Shown here one piece after another: positions 25,798 through 32,975 of a DNA stretch of 64,000 bases. Each line of letters opens with the position of its first letter. Within the stretch, counting starts at the first letter, position 1. The stretch is from Catenulispora sp. GP43 (lineage in GTDB: Bacteria; Actinomycetota; Actinomycetes; Streptomycetales; Catenulisporaceae): positions 62,001 through 126,000 of the forward strand of contig NZ_JBGCCT010000023.1 of assembly GCF_041260665.1 (NCBI RefSeq). The letters are read 5' to 3'. Below the pieces are notes generated by a model, which did not search any database, was not told where the DNA came from, and worked only from the letters and a program-made list of their open reading frames with translations. A program made the translations under genes and the position numbers.

Positions 25798-26867
25798 GAT
25801 CCGTCATCCGTCCAGACATTCTGGGAGTTGGCGCCGGGCACGTCGCCCTGGGTCCACCACTTGGCGGTCCAGGTGTGGCCGCCGTAACTGACGGTCGCGC
25901 CGCCGCTGTAGGCCGTCGCGGAGTTCCACGCCGCGGCGGTGCACCCGGCGGCAGAAGAGCTCGGAGGGGAGCTCGGCGGGGAACTTGGAGGCGAACTCGG
26001 CGGCGAACTGGACGGCGGCGGGGTCGGCCCGCTGAACGGGTTGGCGATGATGGTGACCGTGCGGTGCTGCACGCCCCAGCCGTTCGCCTGCGAACCGGGC
26101 AGCCAGACGTCGACCGTGTCGTTCTGGATCCAGGTCCCGATGTCGGCGGCGTAGCACGTGCCGTACCCGGGCACCGTGAAGTAGGTGCCCCACGGGATCA
26201 CCCGCGGATCGACCGCGCACACGCCGAGCTGCGCGTTGTACCCCGAAGCCGTACCCCCGCCGTCGTTGTACGACGTCACCATCATGGTCATGGTGCTGCC
26301 GACCGGCGTCTGCCACGGCACCACCGCGCCGTCGGAGTCCAGCTGGTAGGGCGCCGACATCTGGCCCAGCGAGGAGTCGGCCCCGCTCTGGTCGGTCATC
26401 GCCTCGAAGGAGTAGTAAGCGTTCTGACACGGCGCGGTGTCGACCGCGGTGAGGGCCGGCTGGCCCCAGTCGGACACCCAGGCGACAGCCTGGCCGTTGC
26501 GCCACACCCGGTAGGCCTGGGCTCCGGGCACGCGGTTGAACGTGATGTCGACCTGGCCGCCGGTCAGGGTGCCGGTGACGCCGCCGGGAGCGGCAAGCCG
26601 CGCGGAGAAGTCGACGGGCTGTGCGGTCTGCGACGGCGGGACCCACGGGGTGTCCGACCGCGGCGGCGGCGTGACGTTGGCCCAGAACGGACAGGTCGGC
26701 AGCGAGGAGGTGCCGTCGGCGCGGGCCTGCTGCGCGGCCACCACCCCGACGGCGCCGAACGCCGTGAGGGTCAGCGCCACGGCGCCCAGCAGCGCGCGCA
26801 GACGGGGACCCCGCCAGCGGCTCGGGGCATGCTCGGGTATTCGTCGCCTGATGGGGAACAGGCTCAT
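25791..26867 (-). CDS. Secreted 3D-domain protein with C-terminal chitin-binding (CBM5/12) module
   Basis: The 358-residue product starts at the ATG at 26867 (GGGAG six bases upstream). A long basic signal region with a hydrophobic run ends near ARA at residue 50. Residues about 80-170 look like a fibronectin-type module (AYRVWRNGQAVAWVSDWG). Residues about 195-275 form a 3D/RlpA-like double-psi barrel (VIPWGTYFTVPGYGTCYAAD) of the kind found in wall-active enzymes. A Pro/Ser linker made of a repeated PSSP unit leads to a CBM5/12 chitin-binding module with its aromatic residues (TAYSGGATVSYGGHTWTAKW). Together with the overlapping GH18 gene it suggests joint action on chitin or fungal wall material. 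Confidence 0.85.
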   Translation of the reverse strand: MSLFPIRRRIPEHAPSRWRGPRLRALLGAVALTLTAFGAVGVVAAQQARADGTSSLPTCPFWANVTPPPRSDTPWVPPSQTAQPVDFSARLAAPGGVTGTLTGGQVDITFNRVPGAQAYRVWRNGQAVAWVSDWGQPALTAVDTAPCQNAYYSFEAMTDQSGADSSLGQMSAPYQLDSDGAVVPWQTPVGSTMTMMVTSYNDGGGTASGYNAQLGVCAVDPRVIPWGTYFTVPGYGTCYAADIGTWIQNDTVDVWLPGSQANGWGVQHRTVTIIANPFSGPTPPPSSSPPSSPPSSPPSSPPSSSAAGCTAAAWNSATAYSGGATVSYGGHTWTAKWWTQGDVPGANSQNVWTDDGSC

Positions 26868-26919
26868 GGTGTGCTCCCAATGACGTCGGAACGGGGGTGG
26901 CTCCGGAGCCGCAGGGCAC

Positions 26920-26948
26920 ATAATTGGACTAGACCACAGGCCTGTCAA
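26920..26948 (-). promoter_or_regulatory. Promoter of the chitin operon with an internal DasR-like operator
   Basis: On the minus strand TTGACA (26948-26943) is followed after 17 bases by AATTAT (26925-26920). The spacer carries TGGTCTAGTCCA (26936-26925), which differs by one base from the DasR core TGGTCTAGACCA. The -10 edge is about 50 bases upstream of the start codon at 26867. Confidence 0.7.
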
Positions 26949-27042
26949 GGGAATCAGGGCCCTACCGGCCTCACAAGGGTCGGGCAAGGGAGCTGGGCCG
27001 CGCCGTCGGGAATTAGGCAGGCGAACGCGCTGCGTTGCCGCC

Positions 27043-27711
27043 TCAGCGCCCGAGAGAACTGGGTGTCGCGCCGGTCGCGGCCCGGGTGGTCGGCGCGCCC
27101 GACGGCACATTCGTCTGCGCATTCGTCGGCGCACTCGACGCGCTCAAGGGCACGTCCGGCGGCCCGCCCGACGGCGCGGTGCTCTGCAGCGGCCTTCTCG
27201 CGCTCGTAGTAGGGGCCGAACGCTCGGAGGTCCTGGAAGCACCGGGGGTACTGGGATCTGCGGAGGTACTGGGGAGCGGGTACTGGGGGTTGGGCGGTGT
27301 CGTGACCGGGTTGGGAATGGGAGTCGGCACCGGGGTGGCAGGCGTGCTGCTCGTTAGCGGAGGCGGGCCGAGCGGCTGCACCGGTGCGGGGCCGAGCGCG
27401 GGACCGGACGGCCACAGGGCCAGCGTGATCGCGACGGCCGCCATCACCGCCCCGGCCCCCGCGCCCGCGGTCGCCGCGGCACGGACCAGGCGCCGGCGTG
27501 CCGCGCGACGGCGGACCCGCTGGAACGCACCCGGGGGCGGTGCGAGCAGCGAGACCCCGGGCCGCAGCAGCACGACCAGCTCGTCGTCGGCCAGGGCGTC
27601 GGTCATGACTTCGGTGATGTCATCGGCGGTTTCATCGAGGATGCCTGCGCCTTCGCCGTCGTGGGCACGGTCGTCGCCGTCGTCGTCCGCGGGCTCAATG
27701 AGTGTGATCAA
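27043..27711 (-). CDS. Membrane protein encoded with an ECF sigma factor (possible anti-sigma role)
   Basis: The 222-residue product has an acidic N-terminus (EPADDDGDDRAHDGEGAG), an arginine-rich stretch, one transmembrane segment (about residues 80-100, AGAGAGAVMAAVAITLALW) and a long extracellular Pro/Ser/Thr tail. There is no zinc-binding anti-sigma motif (HxxxCxxC). It overlaps the end of the sigma factor gene by 17 bases, a typical arrangement for anti-sigma or membrane partners. Its regulatory role is inferred from position only. Confidence 0.65.
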   Translation of the reverse strand: MITLIEPADDDGDDRAHDGEGAGILDETADDITEVMTDALADDELVVLLRPGVSLLAPPPGAFQRVRRRAARRRLVRAAATAGAGAGAVMAAVAITLALWPSGPALGPAPVQPLGPPPLTSSTPATPVPTPIPNPVTTPPNPQYPLPSTSADPSTPGASRTSERSAPTTSARRPLQSTAPSGGPPDVPLSASSAPTNAQTNVPSGAPTTRAATGATPSSLGR

Positions 27712-28207
27712 GACGTCCTCCGAGTCCGGCGCGCAGGAGTTCCCGTGCCGCGTGTAGATCGGATTTGACCGTTCCTTCTTTCCGCCTGGTCAGCTGGGCG
27801 ATCTCCCGGATCGGTAGATCGGCGTAGTAGTACAGCAGAACAGGCGTGCGCAGCCGCTCCGGGAGCGACCGCACCAGCATCCGTACCGAGACCGAGGCGT
27901 CGGCGCCCTCCGTCGGCCGCGCCAGCTCCGCCTCGGTCGTGGCCTGCCGCAGCGCCCGGCGTTCGCGGTCCAGCTTGCGCCAGTGGTCGCGGACCAGGTT
28001 GGCCGCGGTCACGTAGAGGAAACCGCGTGGCTCCCGCACCGCGGTCCAGTGTCCCCACAGGCGCGTGAACGCCTCGGAGGCGATGTCGTGGGCGGTGCCG
28101 TCATCGTCGACGAGACGACGGCACCAGCCGGCGAGACCGGGATAGAGATCGGTGAACAAGTCGGACGCCGCCCGACTCTTCTCTCCGGAATCCTTGGACC
28201 GGCTCAA
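27695..28207 (-). CDS. ECF RNA polymerase sigma factor
   Basis: The 170-residue sigma factor has region 2 (DLYPGLAGWCRRLVDDDGTA, SEAFTRLWGHW, FLYVTAANLVRDHWRKLDRE) and region 4 (SLPERLRTPVLLYYYADLPI, then EIAQLTRRKEGTVKSDLHAA). I chose the TTG at 28207 because the frame upstream runs into the sortase gene and this start has GGAGA just before it and gives the usual ECF length; the open frame extends to 28342. It lies downstream of a sortase and surface-protein pair and upstream of a membrane protein, suggesting control of surface-protein functions. Confidence 0.85.
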   Translation of the reverse strand: MSRSKDSGEKSRAASDLFTDLYPGLAGWCRRLVDDDGTAHDIASEAFTRLWGHWTAVREPRGFLYVTAANLVRDHWRKLDRERRALRQATTEAELARPTEGADASVSVRMLVRSLPERLRTPVLLYYYADLPIREIAQLTRRKEGTVKSDLHAARELLRAGLGGRLDHTH

Positions 28208-28265
28208 CTCTCTCCAGATGCTCGGAACGCGGGGAACGCTCGAAACGCGACGGGACCCACCGGCC

Positions 28266-28955
28266 CTATCCGGCGGTACTGGCCAGCGACGCGAACACCA
28301 AGACATTGTCGAGGTAGCCGTCGCTGGTCTTCGCTCCCCCACACGTGATGAGACGCAGTTCCGGCCGGTCCACGTTCCCGTAGACCTCCTGGGTGGGGAA
28401 CTGGTCCTTGGCGACCGTCCGCACGCTGTCGACGGTGAAGACCGCCGAGGCGCCGTCCTGAAGCGTGACCACCACCCGCGCGCCGGGCCGCAGCCGGGAC
28501 AGCTGGAGGAAGACGCCGTTCCCGTACTTGCCGACCGTCACGTGGCCGAGGATCACCGACGGCCCGGTCTGCCCGGGGGTCGGCGAGTTGCGATACCAGC
28601 CGGCCGGGCTGTCCGCCTTGACCGGAGGGACCTCGACCGTGCCATCGGCGGCCAGCCCGAGCGACATCACCGGAGTGTCGACGCCGATGTCGGGGATCTG
28701 CAGCCGTACCGGGACGGAGCGGGCGATCGCGCCGGGGGCCACGGGGCTCCCGGACGTGCCCGCCGACGGAGCGCCGCCGGTCGAGCCGCCCGCTGCCGCG
28801 CCGGCCGTGGAGGAGGACGTCGTGGGAATGGTCGTGGTACCGCCGGCAGACCTCCCAGTACCGCCGGCAGACGTTCCCGACGACGCGCCACAGCCGGAAG
28901 CCAGCATCAGGACGGCCAGCAGCGCCGGCCATCCGCGCGTCCAGGACGGCCGCAA
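28266..28955 (-). CDS. Class F-type sortase (lipoprotein-like signal)
   Basis: Sortases attach proteins to the wall by a transpeptidation reaction through a catalytic Cys. The 229-residue product has a lipobox (LASGC, Cys22), a long Gly/Ser/Thr linker and a sortase domain from about residue 80. Conserved elements are RLQIPDIGVDTPVM, SVILGHVTVGKYGNGVF (catalytic His) and ELRLITCGGAKTSDGYLDNV (catalytic Cys). The TTG at 28955 follows the surface-protein stop by two bases. The probable substrate is that neighbouring protein, although it lacks a textbook LPxTG motif. Confidence 0.85.
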   Translation of the reverse strand: MRPSWTRGWPALLAVLMLASGCGASSGTSAGGTGRSAGGTTTIPTTSSSTAGAAAGGSTGGAPSAGTSGSPVAPGAIARSVPVRLQIPDIGVDTPVMSLGLAADGTVEVPPVKADSPAGWYRNSPTPGQTGPSVILGHVTVGKYGNGVFLQLSRLRPGARVVVTLQDGASAVFTVDSVRTVAKDQFPTQEVYGNVDRPELRLITCGGAKTSDGYLDNVLVFASLASTAG

Positions 28956-28957
28956 GA

Positions 28958-29365
28958 TCAGCCCCGGGCCTTGTTCCGGCGACGCAGCATCACGCCGCCC
29001 GCGCCGCCCAGGAGCAGGGCCAGCCCGGCGCCGGCCGCCTCGGCCTGCCCGGGGCCGTGCGAGGTGTCCGACGGCACGCCGGTGTTCGGCGCGCCCGACG
29101 GCACCGCCCCGACCTGGTTGCCGCCCCGGCTCGGCGCGGGCGGCGTCGTCGGCACGGCGCCGGCCGAGGGGCGGGCGCTCGGCATGGTCGTCGGCGCGGC
29201 GCTGGGCGCCGAGGAAGCCGCGGGGATGGGCACCTGCGAGGGTGACGCCGCGGTGGAGGGCGCAGTGGTGGGCTGGCTGGAGGTGTCGCTGGCGAACGCC
29301 GTTCCCGCGCCGGTGCCGGCCAGCACCATGGTGCAGGCCACGGTGGTGAACAACCGAGTACGCAT
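28958..29365 (-). CDS. Small surface protein with C-terminal anchor-like segment
   Basis: The 135-residue product has an N-terminal signal (LFTTVACTMVLAGTGAG, ending AFA), a low-complexity Ser/Thr/Pro/Ala body and a C-terminal tail of a hydrophobic stretch (AAGAGLALLLGGAGGVML) followed by RRRNKARG. This is the layout of sortase substrates, but the sequence before the hydrophobic stretch reads PNTGVPSDTSHGPGQ and has no clear LPxTG. It is immediately upstream of the sortase gene in the same operon. Confidence 0.75.
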   Translation of the reverse strand: MRTRLFTTVACTMVLAGTGAGTAFASDTSSQPTTAPSTAASPSQVPIPAASSAPSAAPTTMPSARPSAGAVPTTPPAPSRGGNQVGAVPSGAPNTGVPSDTSHGPGQAEAAGAGLALLLGGAGGVMLRRRNKARG

Positions 29366-29537
29366 GAGGTCTCTCCTCGATCGATCCCCGGGGGTCCCGG
29401 GGATCAGTGGGTCTGCGACGGATCCGGTGGATCCGTTGGGCGAATCACGCGGAGAGACGACCGGGACCGGGGTTCGGTTGTAAAGCGTTGGTAAAGGAAT
29501 CGGGGCGGGGGTTCGGCGGGCATCGAGAATGAGGAGC

Positions 29538-29570
29538 GATCGCCCGCCGTATGCAGCACGGCGGGCGATC
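29538..29570 (-). terminator. Terminator hairpin after the flavin-reductase-like gene
   Basis: GATCGCCCGCCGT pairs perfectly with ACGGCGGGCGATC (13 base pairs) around a seven-base loop, directly after the stop at 29573 in the minus direction. Confidence 0.85.
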
Positions 29571-29572
29571 TG

Positions 29573-30085
29573 CTATCCGGCGGCGGCGAACGTGAAGAGC
29601 TTCTGGGCGTCGATGCGTACCCCGACTCCGTCCTTAAGCCCGTCCAGCCATTCCTTGAACGCGGGCCCCTGTTTCGGGACGTAGTGGTCGAGCATCGCCT
29701 GTCGCAACGGTACGCACTCCGGTCCCTGCAACCCGAACAGCTCGGCGCGGCCGTGGACCGTCACCGACATCTCCTCCCCCGGCAGGTAGGTCGCGCTGAC
29801 CGCCGGACGCGCCCGCAGATGCCGGATCCGCACAGACTGCGGCCCGGAGCTGAACCACCACGAGCCGTGCAGGAAGTAGCCGTCGAAGGGCCCGGTCAGC
29901 GGGCGTCCGTCGGCGGTCACGCTGGCCACGGTGATCAGGCACATGCCCCGGAGGCGCTCGGTCAGTCCGGCGGCGTCCAGGCGGCGCTCGGAGGTGATGA
30001 TGTCGCGCATGTGCGGGCCGGCGGTGGCGGCGCTGTCGTCGAGGAGGGTCTGCAGGGCGGCCAGTTCTTCGGTGGTCTCGAGCAT
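29573..30085 (-). CDS. Pyridoxamine 5'-phosphate oxidase-like flavin/F420 protein
   Basis: The 170-residue product has the split-barrel elements of this superfamily: CLITVASVTADGRPLTGPFDG, then SWWFSSGPQSVRIRHLRARP and VSATYLPGEEMSVTVHGRAELFG. Members bind FMN or F420 and oxidise or reduce small substrates; the substrate here cannot be told. No signal peptide is present. The start ATG at 30085 has no clear Shine-Dalgarno. The gene is followed by a strong hairpin terminator. Confidence 0.8.
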   Translation of the reverse strand: MLETTEELAALQTLLDDSAATAGPHMRDIITSERRLDAAGLTERLRGMCLITVASVTADGRPLTGPFDGYFLHGSWWFSSGPQSVRIRHLRARPAVSATYLPGEEMSVTVHGRAELFGLQGPECVPLRQAMLDHYVPKQGPAFKEWLDGLKDGVGVRIDAQKLFTFAAAG

Positions 30086-30169
30086 GGGGCAAATATTTCA
30101 GACGCTACCGACAAAACAGGCCTTTGCCACACCTTGGCGGGCGGGCGAAGGCGCGCGAAGTCTCGCGGA

Positions 30170-31042
30170 TCAGGCCAGGCGCGCGGCGAGGTCGGCGAAG
30201 ATGTCGTCGATCCGGTCGACCACCAGCGACAGGTGCCCTTCGTCCGGCAGCAGCCGGACGGCCGCGCCCGGGACCCGGCTCGCGAGCCAGCGGCCGTGGC
30301 CCGGCGGGACCATCCGGTCCTGGTCGCCCTGCCAGACGGAGACCGGGGTCTGGATCTCGGTGGGCTTGAAGCCCCAGTCGGTGATGAAGGCCAGGTCGTC
30401 GTCGCGCCAGCCGGCGATGCCGGTGGACACCGCCTGGCGGAACGCCGCAGCCGTGTACTCGGCGAAGTCGTCGGTCAGAGCCCTGCGATCCACCTCGGAG
30501 ACCAGGTCGCCCAGCGCGCCCGCGATCTGGTCGCCCCGCACCGCCGCCAGCGCGTCGGCCTGCGCGCCCAGGTAGGCGGAGAGCGGCTCGACGCCGGCCG
30601 TGGCCGCGCCGAACTCCTCGACGTTCTCCGCGCCCATGTCCTCCAGCCAGTCCAGGCCCTCGGCCGAGTACGGGGCGGCACCGGCGATGGTCGCCGCCGC
30701 CACGCAGCGCCCCGGCAGCAGCGCGGCGCAGGCCAGGGCGTGCGGGCCGCCGCCGGACCAGCCGACGGTCAGGAACCGGTCGGCGTCCAACTCGGCCAGC
30801 AGGGCGGCGACGTCCTCGGCCACTGAAGCGATAGTCCGGCCGGGCTGCGGCGAAGAGCCGGCGTAGCCGGGACGGCTGTGGATGACGAACCGCAGGCCGT
30901 GCCGCGCGGCGGCCTCGACCATCGGGTCGAACAGCACGGCCGCGAACGGCGTGCCGTGGTGGAACACGAGCGGCGTCCCGCTCTCCGGGCCGGCCACCAG
31001 GTACTCCAGGATCCGGCCGTCTGCGAGGCGAAGGCTGCTCAT
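30170..31042 (-). CDS. Alpha/beta hydrolase
   Basis: The 290-residue protein has the fold's marks: an oxyanion-loop HHGTPF, the nucleophile elbow GWSGGG, the acid in VWQGDQDRMVPPGHG and the catalytic His in DEGHLSLVVDR. It has no signal peptide and is probably a cytoplasmic esterase, lipase or epoxide-type hydrolase; the substrate is unknown. It is transcribed alone, away from the divergent OsmC fragment. Confidence 0.8.
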   Translation of the reverse strand: MSSLRLADGRILEYLVAGPESGTPLVFHHGTPFAAVLFDPMVEAAARHGLRFVIHSRPGYAGSSPQPGRTIASVAEDVAALLAELDADRFLTVGWSGGGPHALACAALLPGRCVAAATIAGAAPYSAEGLDWLEDMGAENVEEFGAATAGVEPLSAYLGAQADALAAVRGDQIAGALGDLVSEVDRRALTDDFAEYTAAAFRQAVSTGIAGWRDDDLAFITDWGFKPTEIQTPVSVWQGDQDRMVPPGHGRWLASRVPGAAVRLLPDEGHLSLVVDRIDDIFADLAARLA

Positions 31043-31234
31043 GGGGAGGAAGCTACCGGCTGCGGGCCCCGGCGACTACCGGGGATCGCACCGACCCCGG
31101 CCCCGTGCCAGTACCACCCGGGGCGACACCAGGGGATCCGGGCCCGGGCGACCAGGGCCCGGTACGGGCGCGACACACCGCCACCACGGGGGAGTCTGGC
31201 TCAGTCAGATGATCCGCGTGAGAGGAAGTCCGCC

Positions 31235-31477
31235 ATGGCCGTCACCTACACCGCCACCGTCGAAGTCACCGGCGAGGGCCGCAACGGCGGGACCGCCCGC
31301 TCGTCCGACGGTCTGCTCGAGCACCGCCTGGCCATCCCCAAGGAACTGGGCGGCACGAGCGACGCCACCAACCCCGAGCAGCTCTTCGCCGCCGGCTGGG
31401 CCGCCCACGGGTTCTGCCCGTATTCCAAGGCGACGCGCGGCAACATCCCGGTCACCATCGACGCCTCCGCCGTTTGA
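31235..31477 (+). pseudogene. Truncated OsmC/Ohr-family protein
   Basis: OsmC/Ohr proteins reduce organic hydroperoxides with two cysteines. Only 80 residues are left of the usual 140: the start MAVTYTATVEVTGEGRNG and the region TNPEQLFAAGWAAHGFCPYS match the family. The normal AAC context is replaced by AAHGFC, and a stop follows at 31475, so the second half with the second cysteine is missing. The ATG has GAGAGGAAG upstream, so a short product may still be made. The YedY-like gene starts 13 bases later, so this is the first reading frame of that operon. Confidence 0.6.
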
Positions 31478-31490
31478 GCCGGGTGCCGAA

Positions 31491-32216
31491 ATGTCGGAGA
31501 AGGAGGCCGAGAACACGCCTGAGGGCGCCCCCATGGCCCGCAGGACGCTGCTGGGCGTGCTCGGCGCGGGGGCGCTGGGGCTGATCGCGGCGCCCACCCT
31601 GCAGGCCGGGTGGGAGAAGGTGCTCGCCAAGGCGTCCGAGGACGACCCGACCGGCCTGACCGGTCTGCTGCCGAACCCCGGCGGGTTCCGGTACTACAGC
31701 GTCGTGGGATCGGTCCCACACAAAGGCGAGAGCGACTACGAGTTGCGGATCGACGGCCTGGTCGATCGGGCGCGGACCTACACGCTCGCCGATCTGCGCG
31801 CGCTGCCGCAGACCCGGGTCGTCCACGACGTCCAGTGCACCGACGGCTGGCGGGTCGAGAAGACGCCGTTCGAAGGCGTGCGGCTGTCCGACCTGCTCGA
31901 CGACGCGGGGGTCGCCGCGAACGGCAAAGCCCTGCGATTCACGTGCTTCGACGGCGCTTACACCGAGAGCCTCACGCTCGACCAGGCTCGCCGCTCCGAC
32001 GTGCTCATCGCCCTGCGGATGCAGGACGCGCCGATCACGCACGACCACGGCGGCCCCGTCCGGCTGTACGTGGCGCCGATGTACTTCTACAAGTCCGCCA
32101 AATGGCTGTCGGGCATATCGGTCACCGACCGGGTGGTCCCCGGCTACTGGGAGGAGCGCGGCTATGACGTCGACGGCTGGCTCGACGGCGCCGACAAGCA
32201 GGACGGCACGGCCTGA
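31491..32216 (+). CDS. YedY-like molybdopterin-dependent oxidoreductase
   Basis: The 241-residue Tat-exported protein belongs to the sulfite-oxidase fold, like the methionine-sulfoxide-reductase subunit MsrP/YedY. The twin-arginine signal is ARRTLLGVLGAGALGLIAAP. The molybdenum-binding Cys is C116 in VVHDVQCTDGWRVEKTPFEG. Other family elements are LRIDGLVDRARTYTL and ITHDHGGPVRLYVAPMYFYK. The cytochrome b-like gene downstream overlaps its 3' end by 53 bases and probably supplies electrons from the quinone pool. The chosen ATG at 31491 has no strong ribosome site; an ATG at 31533 is the alternative. Confidence 0.85.
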   Translation: MSEKEAENTPEGAPMARRTLLGVLGAGALGLIAAPTLQAGWEKVLAKASEDDPTGLTGLLPNPGGFRYYSVVGSVPHKGESDYELRIDGLVDRARTYTLADLRALPQTRVVHDVQCTDGWRVEKTPFEGVRLSDLLDDAGVAANGKALRFTCFDGAYTESLTLDQARRSDVLIALRMQDAPITHDHGGPVRLYVAPMYFYKSAKWLSGISVTDRVVPGYWEERGYDVDGWLDGADKQDGTA

Positions 32217-32832
32217 GAACGGCAGGGTCCGGCGGTTCACCGCCGCCGAGCGGATGGTCCACCGCGGCACCGGCGCGCTGATGCTGCTCTGCGTGGTGAC
32301 CGCGGCCTGCCTCTACATCGGTCCGCTGGCCCAGGCCGTGGGCCGCCGGCACCTCATGGTCACCGTGCACGAGTGGTCGGGCATCCTGCTGCCGGCGCCG
32401 TTCCTTCTGGGACTGCTTTCCCCCGCCTTCCGCGCGGACCTGCGCAGGCTGAACCGGTTCGCCTCCTACGACCGGCGCTGGCTCCACGCGGTCCGCCGGC
32501 GCCTCGACGAACCCGCGGACCGTCCCGCCGGGAAGTTCAACGCCGGCCAGAAGCTCTACGCGGGCTGGATCGCCGGCGCGGTATTGGTGATGATGTTCAC
32601 CGGACTGTTGATGTGGATCACGCACTTCCTGCCGGGTATCTCCCGGACCAGTGCCATCCTTGTGCACGACATCCTGGCCTGGGCGATCGCCGTCGTACTC
32701 GTCGGGCATATACGGAAGGCATATCAGGACCCAGAGGCACGCCGCGGTATGCGGACCGGATACGTCGATCCGGTCTGGGCGCGGCGAGAACATTCCGAGT
32801 GGCTCCGGCCGGAACTACGGGAAAAACCCTAA
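32164..32832 (+). CDS. Cytochrome b-type membrane subunit
   Basis: The 222-residue protein has four transmembrane segments and haem-ligand histidines in VHRGTGALML, VTVHEWSGILLPAPF, ILVHDILAWAIAVV and VGHIRKAY, the pattern of cytochrome b561/formate dehydrogenase gamma subunits. The ATG at 32164 lies inside the 3' end of the molybdoenzyme gene and is preceded by GAGGAG, so both are coupled. Its role is most likely quinol oxidation with electron delivery to the YedY-like protein. Confidence 0.85.
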   Translation: MTSTAGSTAPTSRTARPENGRVRRFTAAERMVHRGTGALMLLCVVTAACLYIGPLAQAVGRRHLMVTVHEWSGILLPAPFLLGLLSPAFRADLRRLNRFASYDRRWLHAVRRRLDEPADRPAGKFNAGQKLYAGWIAGAVLVMMFTGLLMWITHFLPGISRTSAILVHDILAWAIAVVLVGHIRKAYQDPEARRGMRTGYVDPVWARREHSEWLRPELREKP

Positions 32833-32975
32833 CCAGAGCGCTCGACACCCCCCTCGACATCCGGTCGGCATCCCGGTACAGGGCCGATTGCCGGGAACCT
32901 CGCCAAGGTGTTCTATTCCCCCTGGTACGCTGCGCGTAAATGGCAGCCGCGAGGCAACAAACAGGGGGAAAAGCG

